A stretch of DNA of 64,000 nt from Achromobacter mucicolens (GCF_902859725.1 NZ_CADIJP010000003.1:310001-374000); one strand, 5' to 3'; positions 53,644 through 63,357 are shown, numbered from the stretch's first letter. The notes: generated from the sequence alone by a model not told the origin. A program made the numbers and translations.

Positions 53644-56349
53644 TCAGCTCATGCGGAAGCGGAATTCGCCGTTCTTGCCCGCACTGACACGGATCTTGGC
53701 GATCGCCTCACCTTGCGCCATGCGGCTGAGGACCTGCCCGGCAATCTCGGGCAGCAGCGTTCCATTGAGGATGTGATCGACATTGCGCGCCCCCGTGTCC
53801 ACTTCGGTGCAGCGGGCCAGCACCGCCTCGACCAGCGCCTCATCCCATTCGAACACCGCGCGGTGCGTGGCCGCCACGCGGCGCGCGATGCGGCCCAGCT
53901 TCAGTTCGATGATGTGCGCCAGCGCGTCATCGTCCACGGGGAAGTAAGGAATGGTCTTCATGCGGCCCAGGAAGGCCGGCTTGAATGCCTTGTACAACTG
54001 CGGCATCAACAGCTCGGACAAGGCGTCCGGCGTCGGGCGCTCCGCGGCCGGCTTGTTCAGGCACGCCTGCATGATGGCGCTGGAGCCGACGTTCGACGTC
54101 AGGATGATCAGCGTGTTGCGGAAGTCGATTTCGCGCCCCTCCGCGTCGTCCATCACACCCTTGTCAAAGACCTGGAAGAACAGCTCCAGCACATCGGGGT
54201 GAGCCTTTTCGATTTCATCCAGCAGCACCACGCTGTAGGGCTGGCGGCGCACCGCCTCGGTCAGCACGCCGCCTTCGCCGTAGCCCACATAGCCCGGCGG
54301 CGAGCCCTTCAGGCCCGAAATGCTGTGGGCCTCCTGGTACTCGCTCATGTTGATCGTGACGAGCTTGCGTTCGCCGCCATAAAGAATGTCGGCCAGCGCC
54401 AGCGCGGTCTCGGTCTTGCCCACGCCCGACGGACCCACGAACAGGAACACGCCCTTGGGCTTGTCCGGGTCTTCCAGCCCGGCGCGCGCCGTGCGAACGC
54501 GCTGCGCGATGGCCTCCAGCGCGTGGTCCTGCCCGATCACCCGTTCGGCCAGCAGCGGCTGCAATTGCAGCACCGTGCGGATCTCGTCGTTGACCATGCG
54601 GCCCAGCGGAATCCCGGTCCATGCCGAGATGATCTCGGCCACGATCTGCGCGTCCACGCAGGCCGGCACCAGGGGCTGTTCGCCTTGCAACGCCCGCAGC
54701 TCGTCCATCAAGCCCGCCAGACGCTGCTGCGCGGGCGTCAGCGGCACGGCCTGCGCGGCCTTGCGGCGCGACGAGGACGGCGGCGTCCCCGCGGACGCCT
54801 CCGCGGCCGCTTCCTGCGGCGCGGTCTCCAGCTCCGCCCGCAAGGCGTGTATCCGCTCCACCAGGTCCATTTCCGCCGCATGGCGCGACTCGGCATCGGC
54901 CAAAGTCTGCGTAACCGCCGCGATCTCGTCGCGCAATTCGTCCAGGCGCGCGTGCGACGCACCCGTGGCGGCTTCGCGCTGCAACGCCGCCTGTTCGGCG
55001 CGAAGGCGCGTCAGGCGATGCCGCGCATCATCGATCAAGGCCGGCGTGGCGCTGCGGCCCAACGCCACGCGCGCGCACGCCGTATCCAGCACACTGACCG
55101 CCTTATCGGGCAACTGGCGGCCGGTGATGTAGCGATGCGACAGCCGGGCCGCCGCGCTGATCGCTTCGTCCAGGATGCGCACACCGAAATGGCGCTCCAT
55201 CAGCGGCGCCATGCCGCGCAACATCGACGCGGCCAGCGTCTCGTCCGGTTCCTCCACCTTGATTACCTGGAAGCGGCGCGCCAGCGCGGCGTCCTTCTCG
55301 AAGAACTTCTTGTATTCGCTCCAGGTGGTCGCGGCGATGGTGCGCAGTTCGCCGCGCGCCAGGGCCGGCTTGAGCAGGTTGGCCGCGTCGTTCTGCCCCG
55401 CCTGCCCGCCCGCGCCGATCATGGTGTGGGCTTCATCGATGAACAGGATGATGGGCGACGGACTCTTCTTGACCTCGTCGATGACGTTCTTCAAGCGGTT
55501 CTCGAACTCGCCCTTGACGCTGGCGCCCGCTTGCAGCAGACCCATGTCCAGCGTGCGCAGCGTCACCTCGGCCAGCGCGGGCGGCACGTCGCCCGAGACG
55601 ATGCGCAGCGCCAATCCCTCGACCACCGCCGTCTTGCCCACGCCCGCCTCGCCGGTCAGGATGGGGTTGTTCTGCCGCCGCCGCGTCAGGATGTCGATCA
55701 TCTGGCGGATCTCGGCGTCCCGCCCGATCACCGGGTCGATCTTGCCCTCGCGGGCGCGTTCGGTCAGGTTCGTGGTGTATTGGTCCAGGGCCGGGGTGGC
55801 CGACAGCGCGGGCGCCGGCTGGCCAGCGTCGCCCTGCGGCCCCGCGCCATCGGCAAAACCCACGGCTTGCCCGGCCTCTTCCGAACCGGCCGTCAAGGCA
55901 GCAAAGTCATGCTTTAACGCATCCAGCCGGAACGATTCGAACAGCGTCGATCCGCGCCGCGCCAGTTGCGCCAGATCGGGCTCGGTCAGCAGGGCCAGCA
56001 ACAGGTGGCCGGACCGGATGCGCGTCGTCTGGGTATCGAGCGACGCAATCAGCCACGCGTGTTCAAACAGCTTGGGTAGATGCGGCGAAAACACCGGGGT
56101 GCGCGTATTGCCGTTCTTGAAGCGGCCGATTTCCGCATTCAGGTCCGCCTCCAACGCGTCGGTCTTGATGTGGCAACGCTGCGCGATGACGCTCACGTCG
56201 CTGGCCGGCTTTTCCAGCAAGGCCAGAAACAGATGCTCCAGATCCACTTCGTAGTGGCCTTGCGCCATGCACAGGCTGGCGGCGCGTTCGGCGGCCTGGC
56301 GGCAGGTCTGGTTGAGCTTTCCGATCAAGGTCTTCAGCGGTGTGGCCAT
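53644..56349 (-). CDS. clpV: ClpV (TssH) sheath-disassembly ATPase
   Basis: 901 residues. An N-terminal helical domain (about 1-150) recognises contracted TssB/TssC sheath. Two AAA+ modules: Walker A GEAGVGKT (233-240) with ILFIDEAHTMIGAGG, and a second Walker A GPSGVGKTE near residue 640, with VVLLDEIEKAHPDV. A middle coiled-coil domain is rich in alanine. The protein ends GKNGEFRFRMS. It recycles the sheath after each firing. 25 bp separate it from vgrG. Confidence 0.96.
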   Translation of the reverse strand: MATPLKTLIGKLNQTCRQAAERAASLCMAQGHYEVDLEHLFLALLEKPASDVSVIAQRCHIKTDALEADLNAEIGRFKNGNTRTPVFSPHLPKLFEHAWLIASLDTQTTRIRSGHLLLALLTEPDLAQLARRGSTLFESFRLDALKHDFAALTAGSEEAGQAVGFADGAGPQGDAGQPAPALSATPALDQYTTNLTERAREGKIDPVIGRDAEIRQMIDILTRRRQNNPILTGEAGVGKTAVVEGLALRIVSGDVPPALAEVTLRTLDMGLLQAGASVKGEFENRLKNVIDEVKKSPSPIILFIDEAHTMIGAGGQAGQNDAANLLKPALARGELRTIAATTWSEYKKFFEKDAALARRFQVIKVEEPDETLAASMLRGMAPLMERHFGVRILDEAISAAARLSHRYITGRQLPDKAVSVLDTACARVALGRSATPALIDDARHRLTRLRAEQAALQREAATGASHARLDELRDEIAAVTQTLADAESRHAAEMDLVERIHALRAELETAPQEAAAEASAGTPPSSSRRKAAQAVPLTPAQQRLAGLMDELRALQGEQPLVPACVDAQIVAEIISAWTGIPLGRMVNDEIRTVLQLQPLLAERVIGQDHALEAIAQRVRTARAGLEDPDKPKGVFLFVGPSGVGKTETALALADILYGGERKLVTINMSEYQEAHSISGLKGSPPGYVGYGEGGVLTEAVRRQPYSVVLLDEIEKAHPDVLELFFQVFDKGVMDDAEGREIDFRNTLIILTSNVGSSAIMQACLNKPAAERPTPDALSELLMPQLYKAFKPAFLGRMKTIPYFPVDDDALAHIIELKLGRIARRVAATHRAVFEWDEALVEAVLARCTEVDTGARNVDHILNGTLLPEIAGQVLSRMAQGEAIAKIRVSAGKNGEFRFRMS

Positions 56350-56370
56350 GAGTCTCTGAGGGTGATGGGG

Positions 56371-57462
56371 TCAATGAATGGTGTGCAGTTCGTAACTGGC
56401 GTCGTCGCGGTCTTGCCGGGCGGGCTCGGTGCAGAGGAACGAATTCCAGCCCAGGCGCACCTCGCCGCCCCCGCCCAACTGGCTGGGGGTGACGCTCTCG
56501 CGCGCCAGCACCAGCCGCACCTCGTATTCGAACGTCATCCCGCCGAACATCGTCAGCAGTTTCTCCAGCGCCTGCGCGCGCTCGCCACCCGGCAGGAAGT
56601 CGGTGAACGCCTGGCCCGACAAGGGGCCGATCCAAAGCCGGATGCGCAGGTCGCGCTGCCAGATGCGGTCGCCAGCAAGCGCCGACACGCCCAGCACGGC
56701 GCCAGGATGCCCAAGCTGCGTGCGGTTCTGCGGCGGCACGTCATACCAGCGGCCGACGAACTGTTCCACGCGCAGCGGCACGCCAAAGTAATCCTGAAGC
56801 ACGCGCTGCAGGTACGGCGCCGACACCGGCCGCTGACGCGCCGCCGCCGCGTAGTGCGCGATCGATTCGTCATAGACGCGGCCCGCGCCGTTGTGCAGCC
56901 GGTCCCGCAGCGCCGGATGGCCGATGCCGCCCAAGGCCAGCAGGAGCGGCAGGTAATGATGGTCCTGTTCGGTTTCGTGCCGCAGCGGCATGCGGTACTT
57001 CTTCCACGCCGCGTAGAACAGCGCCGCCGCCCGATTCGAAAAAATGTCGAAGAACGCGCGTGCGCCCCTGTCGCGCCGCAGGCTTTCGCGGTTGGCCAGC
57101 ATTTCCGAGTAGTGCAGCGGCAATGCGCCCTGCCCGCCCAAGAGGCCAAAGAATGCGGGCGTCACGTCCACGCGGCCCAGCCTGCCTTCGGCCACGGCGG
57201 CCTGCCGCGCAGCCTCGTCCGCCAGCACTTCGCCGTTCTTGTCGTACGCCACCGCATCCACGATCTCGCTGGGCGGAAAGCCCAGGCCCGGCGCGTTGGG
57301 AAAGCGCAGGTGCACCGGCACCGGATGACGAGTCGCTCCGCGCTCCTGCCGCGCAAAACATTGCTCCAGCAGGCGCACCGCCTGAAAAAACTTGAAGCGC
57401 TGCGGCTCGGCCAGCAGCGCGTCCATCACGCTAGGATGGCGTCGCCGTTGCAAGGGGGGCAT
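56371..57462 (-). CDS. tssG: TssG baseplate protein
   Basis: 363 residues from ATG 57460-57462, overlapping the tssF end by 37 bp. I prefer this start because the QRRRHPSVMDALLAEP stretch is typical of TssG N-termini; an alternative ATG at 57424-57426 overlaps the tssF stop by one base. Signature: LAEPQRFKFFQAVRLLEQCF, VDVTPAFFGLLGGQGALPLH, and AFFDIFSNRAAALFYAAWKK. It forms the T6SS baseplate wedge with TssF and TssE. Confidence 0.93.
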   Translation of the reverse strand: MPPLQRRRHPSVMDALLAEPQRFKFFQAVRLLEQCFARQERGATRHPVPVHLRFPNAPGLGFPPSEIVDAVAYDKNGEVLADEAARQAAVAEGRLGRVDVTPAFFGLLGGQGALPLHYSEMLANRESLRRDRGARAFFDIFSNRAAALFYAAWKKYRMPLRHETEQDHHYLPLLLALGGIGHPALRDRLHNGAGRVYDESIAHYAAAARQRPVSAPYLQRVLQDYFGVPLRVEQFVGRWYDVPPQNRTQLGHPGAVLGVSALAGDRIWQRDLRIRLWIGPLSGQAFTDFLPGGERAQALEKLLTMFGGMTFEYEVRLVLARESVTPSQLGGGGEVRLGWNSFLCTEPARQDRDDASYELHTIH

Positions 57463-59264
57463 CGTAGAAGTTCCTCCGCGCCGCGGCGCGACAACACAAC
57501 CAACTGCACGAAACTGTTCGCGTGCACATAGAGGCCGAAGAAGCGGTTGATGACCGCCACGAACGTGTGCAGGCTGGTGCCCACGAAGTGGTCTTCATTG
57601 ACGGTCAACCGGATTTCGATGCCGCGCACGAAGGTGGCGAACGGTTCGCCCGGCATCCAGTGCGTGGCGGGCTTGTAGTCCAGTCCGACCAGCCCTTCGA
57701 TCTGGCGCGCGGCCACGGCCGAGCCGGACAGGTCGTACAGGCGCAGCGTTTCCTTGAGCGCCGGCAAACCGCTTTGCACCAGGGACAGATGGTTCAACGC
57801 CAGATGCGAAATCAGGCGCCAATGCGCCGCGCGGCCCTGCTGGAACCGGTGCGAATGCGTCGGGCGGCGCAGCATGCGGATCGTGCGCGCCACCGAACCG
57901 CCTTCCAAAAACAGGTCGCCGCCCGCCTGGCCCACCGCAATCTGCGACGGCAAGTCCCGATTGGTGCAGGTCAGATCCAGGCTCAGCGTTTCGGTCTGCG
58001 GCACCGACGGGTCGAAATCGATATCGACGATCGAAATCTCCGTCTCGTAGCCCGGGCTGCGCTGCGCCATCGATGCATCGCGCCGCATCGTCCAGTAGTG
58101 GCCCGCCTTTTCGGGCGACTCGCCATGGTGCAGCGAATAGAACGGCCTGAATTCCACGACCGCATCGCCCTGCGCGTTCTGACGCACCTGGCGCACGCGG
58201 TCGATCGAATAGACCTCGTAACCATAGGCCCGCCGCGCGTCCGCCACCACAGGGTACGACGCCGACGCATGCGTGACGCGGATGGGATCCGCACGCTGCG
58301 AAAACAGGTTCGATACCGGCGTGCAACCGAGCCGCAGATTGTCGGCGGACGTCGACTCCAGCAGCCGCGCGGTATTGGAATCCGCGCGCAGGCCGCTTAC
58401 CGGCAGGTGCAGCGTGAACTGGCGCACCGTGCCCAGATAGGGGCGCAGCGCGGCCAGGTCGATGTCCACGAAGTTGAATTTTTCCGAAAACACGAAGTAC
58501 TCGGCCAGCAGGCGATACGCCGGGTGCGAACTGGCCGGAAAGTCGATCAGCGCGTCTTCTTCCGCCAGCCCGACCTGCCCGACCGGAATGGCGGGCAGAC
58601 GATCCCAGCGCCCCGGTTGCAGCTCGACATAGGCCGCGGCGGCGCGCAGGAACAGCGCGTCGCGCAATGCCGCCACGAATGACGGTTCACCGTGCAGGTA
58701 CACCCGAAGCCGGTCCACGCCCAGGGCCCCGAAATGCTGGTTCTCGCCGAGGCAACGCAGGGTGACGGAAAAGCGCCCGGTCACGCCGGCCGGCAGCTTG
58801 GCCGTGGCGGGCGCATTGGCGCTGGACTCAAAGCCGGCGCGCAGGACTTCGACAGGCGCCAGCGTGACCTCATAGGTGGTGCGAAACCGGCACGACACGC
58901 CCCGCACCGGGTGCGACTTCAGTTCCGTGCCGCGCGCAATCCGGACCGGCGCGGTCAGTTGCGCGCCCGCGCCGCCAAGGTCGAACTGCGCGATGCTGCA
59001 AGAGGGAAATGGCCGCAGGTAATGCGGGTACATCACCTCGAACAACGCTTCAGTGAATTCAGGGTAGTCGTCGTCCAGCTTCTTGTTGATGCGCGCGCTC
59101 AACAAGGCGAACGACTCGATCATGCGTTCAACGTGCGGATCTTCGCAGGTCTCGCCCGACAGGCCGAGCCGCGCGGCGATCTTCGGGTAGCGTTCGGCGA
59201 AGTCGCGCGACGACGAGCGCAGAAAGCCCAGTTCGCGCTCGTAATAAGGCAGCAATTCTTCCAT
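57426..59264 (-). CDS. tssF: TssF baseplate protein
   Basis: 612 residues, the normal length. Begins MEELLPYYERELGFLRSSSR and carries FAERYPKIAARLGLSGETCE, DPHVERMIESFALLSARINK, and FTEALFEVMYPHYLRPFPSC, all hallmark TssF sequence. GGAAAGACAACA precedes the start. It shares an overlap with tssG and lies 50 bp after tssE. Two TssF and one TssG make each baseplate wedge. Confidence 0.96.
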   Translation of the reverse strand: MEELLPYYERELGFLRSSSRDFAERYPKIAARLGLSGETCEDPHVERMIESFALLSARINKKLDDDYPEFTEALFEVMYPHYLRPFPSCSIAQFDLGGAGAQLTAPVRIARGTELKSHPVRGVSCRFRTTYEVTLAPVEVLRAGFESSANAPATAKLPAGVTGRFSVTLRCLGENQHFGALGVDRLRVYLHGEPSFVAALRDALFLRAAAAYVELQPGRWDRLPAIPVGQVGLAEEDALIDFPASSHPAYRLLAEYFVFSEKFNFVDIDLAALRPYLGTVRQFTLHLPVSGLRADSNTARLLESTSADNLRLGCTPVSNLFSQRADPIRVTHASASYPVVADARRAYGYEVYSIDRVRQVRQNAQGDAVVEFRPFYSLHHGESPEKAGHYWTMRRDASMAQRSPGYETEISIVDIDFDPSVPQTETLSLDLTCTNRDLPSQIAVGQAGGDLFLEGGSVARTIRMLRRPTHSHRFQQGRAAHWRLISHLALNHLSLVQSGLPALKETLRLYDLSGSAVAARQIEGLVGLDYKPATHWMPGEPFATFVRGIEIRLTVNEDHFVGTSLHTFVAVINRFFGLYVHANSFVQLVVLSRRGAEELLRCPPCNGDAILA

Positions 59265-59314
59265 TGTTGTCTTTCCTTCCAGCGCGCCAATGCACCTGCG
59301 TTACGAATGGGGAC

Positions 59315-59800
59315 TCAGACCGTGGCCGGGCTCTTGGCCCAGCCCTTGGTCACGGAGTACTGCAGCGTCGAGGGCTGCAACGTGGCGTCGAAGGTGACGG
59401 GCTCGTGGGCCGGTCCCACGTCCAGCATCGCCGTGATCGCGAAATACAGCACCGACGTCGCGCGGCTGTCCACCTGGAGCATCACCCGCACGTGCGTCAG
59501 GCGAGGCTCGTGGCGCGCGATCGCCTGCTCCAGCGACCGGCAGATGAATTCGCGGTCATAGTGGCTGGCAAGACTCAATCCGGAAAAGTCCGACAGGCCG
59601 TACGTCAGCACCGACCGCTGGCAGTTGGGGAAGCGCCGCAGGTCTTCCTCGGTGAACACCATGCGGGTGTTCAGCAAGGCCTCGATGTCGCGCGCCACCG
59701 TTTCCTTCATCTCTTCGATCGACAGGCGGCGCAGCGCATAGGGCGATTGGCCCTCCGCCTCGAACAGCTTGTCGAACAGACTCGGTTCGAATCCTTTCAT
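59315..59800 (-). CDS. tssE: TssE, gp25-like baseplate protein
   Basis: 161 residues of the phage T4 gp25/lysozyme-like family: FEPSLFDKLFE, VARDIEALLNTRM, NCQRSVLTYGLSDFSG, LEQAIARHEPRLTHVRV. It nucleates sheath polymerisation. Separated from hcp by 82 bp that contain a terminator-like hairpin, so its expression may be lower than that of hcp. Confidence 0.95.
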   Translation of the reverse strand: MKGFEPSLFDKLFEAEGQSPYALRRLSIEEMKETVARDIEALLNTRMVFTEEDLRRFPNCQRSVLTYGLSDFSGLSLASHYDREFICRSLEQAIARHEPRLTHVRVMLQVDSRATSVLYFAITAMLDVGPAHEPVTFDATLQPSTLQYSVTKGWAKSPATV

Positions 59801-59826
59801 CGGGGCCTGATCAATCCGGAGACAGC

Positions 59827-59858
59827 AAAAAAATGGACAGCGGCCCGGCTCGGGCCGC
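59827..59858 (-). terminator. Intrinsic-terminator-like hairpin between hcp and tssE
   Basis: On the minus strand an 8-bp stem, GCGGCCCG/CGGGCCGC (59840-59847 with 59851-59858), 3-base loop, is followed after six bases by a run of seven T (59833-59827). It sits 24 bp after the hcp stop and before tssE. It would reduce transcription into the baseplate genes while leaving hcp abundant. Confidence 0.7.
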
Positions 59859-59882
59859 GGTCTCTTGGCAACCTGGCAGCGA

Positions 59883-60386
59883 TCAGACCGAGTAGGTCTT
59901 GTCGTTCTTGGTCAGGCTCCAGGCGCCCTGGGCGTTGCCGCCCTGGTTGCCGCCGACCTTCTGCTGCGTGTACTTCCACTGCACGGCGGCGTACTTCAGC
60001 GAGAACGACTCGTGCGGCAGGCCTTCGGCCACCACTTCCGGCGCCACGCGCGCAATGATCACGTACTTGAGCTTGATTTCCAGGTACTTGACCCGATTGC
60101 CCTCACCGTCCGCGCGCAGGAAATCGATGGTGACTTCATCGAACGTCGTGCCGCCGGACGCGTGCTGATACAGCAGCGGACTGACCACGTCCAGATCCTT
60201 GGTGAAGACCATTTCGCCGTGTTCGGTGCGCTCGGCGGTATGGCCGCCCGAGGTCGACGCCGTGGCCGAACGCGGCTGGATGATTTCATGGCGCCACGAG
60301 CTGACTTCGATCCAGTCCGGGTGGTCCTTGTCTTGCGATTCGCCCTTGAGCGCCGGATTGCCGAACTTGACGTAGATGTCCTTCAT
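59883..60386 (-). CDS. hcp: Hcp (TssD) inner-tube protein
   Basis: 167 residues, Hcp1-type length. MKDIYVKFGNPALKGESQD, HEIIQPRSATASTSGGHTAE, EMVFTKDLDVVSPLLYQHAS and YLEIKLKYVIIARV are family sequence. Hexamers stack to form the secreted tube inside the TssB/TssC sheath. AAAGAGGTTATCAACA precedes the start and 45 bp separate it from tssC. Confidence 0.97.
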   Translation of the reverse strand: MKDIYVKFGNPALKGESQDKDHPDWIEVSSWRHEIIQPRSATASTSGGHTAERTEHGEMVFTKDLDVVSPLLYQHASGGTTFDEVTIDFLRADGEGNRVKYLEIKLKYVIIARVAPEVVAEGLPHESFSLKYAAVQWKYTQQKVGGNQGGNAQGAWSLTKNDKTYSV

Positions 60387-60431
60387 TGTTGATAACCTCT
60401 TTCAATGGATGAGTGGTCAGTGCAATGACGA

Positions 60432-61925
60432 TCAGGATTTCTGAGCCTGAGCCGGCAGTTCGGCAACCAGGCGCAACGAGATCGAGAGTTCGTCAAGCTG
60501 GAAATGCGGCCGCAAAAACGCCACGGCGCGGAAGACGCCTGGACGTCCCGGGACCTCGGCCACCTGCACCGAAGCTTCGCGCAGCGGAAACTGCGCTTTT
60601 TGTTCCTGCGTCGCGTTGTCGTCCAGCAGCACGTACTGCGACACCCAGCGATTCAGGAAACTCTCAACGGACTGCGCCGACGCGAAGCTGCCGATCTTGT
60701 CGCGCATCATCGCCTTCAGGTAATGCGCCACGCGCGACACCGAGAAGATGTACTGCAGCTGCGCCGACAACACCGCATTGGCGTTGGCGCTGTCCGTGTT
60801 GTATTTCTTGGCCTTCTGCACCGACTGTGCGCCGAAGAAGGCCGCGTAGTCCGAATTCTTGCAATGCACCAGCGGGATCAGGCCCTGATCGCTCAGTTCC
60901 TTTTCCCGGCGGTCCGTGATTGCGATTTCGGTCGGGCACTTGAGCGCGATTTCGCCGTCGTCCGTCTTGAACGTGTGGGTCGGCAGGTTCTCGACCAGAC
61001 CGCCGCCTTCCACGCCGCGGATCGCGGCGCACCAGCCAAAGTCGGCAAACGCGGCCGTCAGGCGGGCGCCGAACGCCCACGCCGCGTTGCACCACAGGTA
61101 CTTCGAGTGGTCGGTGCCGTCCACGTCCTCGACGAAGTTGAAGCCTTCGACCGTGGTGCCTTCCACCGGATCGTAGGGCAGGCGGCCCAGAAAGCGCGGC
61201 ATGGTCAGGCCCACATAGCGGGAGTCTTCCGAATCGCGGAAGCTGCGCCACTTGGTGTATTCCACGGTGTCAAACACCTTGGCCAGGTCGCGCGGGCGGC
61301 CCAGGTCGGCAAAGCTGTCCAGGCCCAGCAGTTCGGGCGAGGCCGAGGCGATGAAGGGCGCATGCGACGCCGCGGCCACGTGCGACATCTGCTCGATGAA
61401 GTACATGTCCTCGGGCTGGCGCGTGATCTCGAAGTTGCCCAGCAATGCGCCGAACGGCGCGCCGCCAAACGTGCCGAATTCTTCTTCGTAGACCTTCTTG
61501 AACATCAGGCTCTGGTCGAAGTCGATTGCGGTCTGGAAGTCGCGAACCAGATCACGCTTGGTAGTGTTCAACACCTTGATCTTCAGCATCGGGCTGGTGT
61601 CGGTCTCCTGGCACAGGTAGTGCAGGCCGCGCCACGTGCTCTCCAGGTTCTGGAATTCCGGCGCGTGCATCACCTCGCTCAGTTGCGCGGAGATCAGGCG
61701 GTCCAGCTCGGCCACGCGCGCGTCCAGCATCGCGGAAAGATTGTCGGACACCACCACGGTGCCCTTCATGACTTCACGCACCAGCTCACCGATGATGTCT
61801 TTTGCGCGATCGTGCTCGGCCGTCGACTTGGCGACCCGGCTTTGCTCGACGATCTGGTCCAGCAGGCCGCCTTGCGCGTCGGCCGGAGCGGCAGCGGTGT
61901 TCTGTGCAGCGGCGGAATTACTCAT
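60432..61925 (-). CDS. tssC: TssC large sheath protein
   Basis: 497 residues. After an Ala-rich start comes LLDQIVEQSRVAKSTAEHDR, then LDRLISAQLSEVMHAPEFQN, LESTWRGLHYLCQETDTSPM, and the C-terminal part has FLNRWVSQYVLLDDNATQEQ and FRAVAFLRPHFQLDELSIS. This is the main contractile sheath component together with TssB, with which it overlaps by 8 bp. The C-terminus is exposed to ClpV. Confidence 0.97.
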   Translation of the reverse strand: MSNSAAAQNTAAAPADAQGGLLDQIVEQSRVAKSTAEHDRAKDIIGELVREVMKGTVVVSDNLSAMLDARVAELDRLISAQLSEVMHAPEFQNLESTWRGLHYLCQETDTSPMLKIKVLNTTKRDLVRDFQTAIDFDQSLMFKKVYEEEFGTFGGAPFGALLGNFEITRQPEDMYFIEQMSHVAAASHAPFIASASPELLGLDSFADLGRPRDLAKVFDTVEYTKWRSFRDSEDSRYVGLTMPRFLGRLPYDPVEGTTVEGFNFVEDVDGTDHSKYLWCNAAWAFGARLTAAFADFGWCAAIRGVEGGGLVENLPTHTFKTDDGEIALKCPTEIAITDRREKELSDQGLIPLVHCKNSDYAAFFGAQSVQKAKKYNTDSANANAVLSAQLQYIFSVSRVAHYLKAMMRDKIGSFASAQSVESFLNRWVSQYVLLDDNATQEQKAQFPLREASVQVAEVPGRPGVFRAVAFLRPHFQLDELSISLRLVAELPAQAQKS

Positions 61926-62433
61926 TGCGGCCTCCCTTGTCGGTCTCGCTGGTCAACTGTTGCAGCTTCTCGGTGCTGGACAACACTTCGCCCAGCAGGT
62001 CTTCCAGCTTGTCGTTGCCCGCCAGCTTGTTGCGCAGGTCCGCCAGCTTGGTGCGGATGTCGAGCAGTTCGCGCAGCGGATCCACCTGCTGGACCACGGC
62101 TTCCGGGCGGAAATCCTCGATCGAGCGGAACTTCAGATCCACGCCGAACGTGCCGCCTTCCTCGGTCAGCGCATTCTTGACGCGGTACGCGGCGCGCGGC
62201 TCCAGCCCACGCATCACGTCGTCGAAGTTGTCGACGTCGATGTTGACGAACTTGCGGTCCTTCAGACGCGGCAGCTCGGCTTCGGATTGCGCCGAAAAGT
62301 CCCCCACCACGCCCACGACGAAGGGAAGCTCCTTCTGTTCGATGGCGTCGCCCTTCTCCACGTCATACGTGAGCTGAACGCGCGGCGGACGGACTTTCTG
62401 CAATCGTTTCTGAACGCTTTCTTTCTTGGCCAT
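61918..62433 (-). CDS. tssB: TssB small sheath protein
   Basis: 171 residues. MAKKESVQKRLQKVRPPRVQ, LPFVVGVVGDFSAQSE, FVNIDVDNFDDVMRG, VDLKFRSIEDFRPEAVVQQV are diagnostic. It heterodimerises with TssC to form the sheath. Starts 70 bp after the TPR lipoprotein gene; a 7-bp stem (62473-62479 with 62485-62491) lies in that gap. Confidence 0.96.
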   Translation of the reverse strand: MAKKESVQKRLQKVRPPRVQLTYDVEKGDAIEQKELPFVVGVVGDFSAQSEAELPRLKDRKFVNIDVDNFDDVMRGLEPRAAYRVKNALTEEGGTFGVDLKFRSIEDFRPEAVVQQVDPLRELLDIRTKLADLRNKLAGNDKLEDLLGEVLSSTEKLQQLTSETDKGGRNE

Positions 62434-62503
62434 GGATGGCTCCGTGCAAAGGATCGTGGCGGTCGGTCAGGCGCGCCGGGCTAGCCGGCGCGGCCTGGGC
62501 GAA

Positions 62504-63202
62504 TCACTTGGTAAGCAGGTCGCCGAACGGGTTCGGCGCGCGGTTGGGCTGCTGGGCGGGCTGGGTTGCGGCGGGCGACGCATTGGATGCGGCCCCCGGC
62601 GCGGCGCTGGGAGTGACCTTGGGTGCGGCAGACGTCGATGCGGCGGGTACTGCGCCCGTAGGGGCGGCGCTAGAAGGCGACGCGCTCGCCGGGGCGGGGT
62701 CGGCCTTGCGCGGCGGCTGACGCGGACGCGGCGGCGGGCGGCGGCCTTCCGGAAACAGCACATCCTGCCCCAGCGTCTCGCGCATTGCCGCGGCTAGGGC
62801 CACGGCGTCTGCGCGCGCATTGCCCGCCAGCAACGCATCGGCGCGCAGGTCCGCCAGCGACTGCATGGCCACGCGCAGGCCGCCGACGGCGCGCACGCTC
62901 TTAGCCACGAAATCATCCGGATCGCGGCTCAGCGCCTCGTCGGCCGCGACGATGGCTTGACCATATTTCTGTTCGTCGAAACGAATCTTCGCGATGTAGG
63001 ACCACGGCAATCCCTTGGACGGATTGCGGACCGCAATCTCCTCGAATTGCGCGACGGCCTGGTCGGCGCTCTTTTGCTCAAGCGCCTTTTCCGCTTCGGC
63101 CATGGATTGTTTGTATTCGGTTTCCGACTGCGGTTTTACCGACGCGCAGCCGGCCATTAGGGCAACGACACCTGCGAGAACGACGAGGCGAGGAAAGCGC
63201 AT
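62504..63202 (-). CDS. T6SS-associated TPR lipoprotein
   Basis: 232 residues. Signal sequence with lipobox LMAGC (Cys19), so a lipoprotein. Residues about 25-110 hold TPR-like helices (YKQSMAEAEKALEQKSADQ; YGQAIVAADEALSRDPDDF). The C-terminal 80 residues are a low-complexity Pro/Ala/Ser tail. Similar TPR lipoproteins stand at the head of the tssBC operon in related bacteria, where they are thought to help assemble the membrane complex. Role here inferred from position. First gene of the minus-strand operon. Confidence 0.82.
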   Translation of the reverse strand: MRFPRLVVLAGVVALMAGCASVKPQSETEYKQSMAEAEKALEQKSADQAVAQFEEIAVRNPSKGLPWSYIAKIRFDEQKYGQAIVAADEALSRDPDDFVAKSVRAVGGLRVAMQSLADLRADALLAGNARADAVALAAAMRETLGQDVLFPEGRRPPPRPRQPPRKADPAPASASPSSAAPTGAVPAASTSAAPKVTPSAAPGAASNASPAATQPAQQPNRAPNPFGDLLTK

Positions 63203-63357
63203 TTTTAAGCACCTAGCGGGGTTGTAACTAGGGGCCGTATTTCAACAACCTTTTGTTAGCCCAGCGCTACAGCACGTGTCTTCATGTTACTTGCGTCGAA
63301 ATTGCGCTTAACGTGCTGCGATCTGTATTGCTTCACACACTTCCGGTATAAAGGGCC
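63203..63357. promoter_or_regulatory. Divergent T6SS promoter region
   Basis: 155 bp between the two arms of the cluster, AT-richer than its surroundings. Rightward: TATAAA at 63347-63352 lies only 6 bp before the TssJ ATG and is more likely part of the ribosome-binding region (AAAGGG) than a working -10. Leftward: TTGTTGAAA on the minus strand could be a -35 but no good -10 follows. No sigma-54 GG/GC pair stands out. Confidence 0.4.

Noticed and set aside
53713-55917. 734-codon plus-strand open frame opposite clpV
   Set aside because: Antisense shadow of a highly conserved ATPase gene.
63347-63352. TATAAA as the TssJ promoter -10
   Set aside because: It is 6 bp from the start codon, so transcription would begin at or after the ATG.
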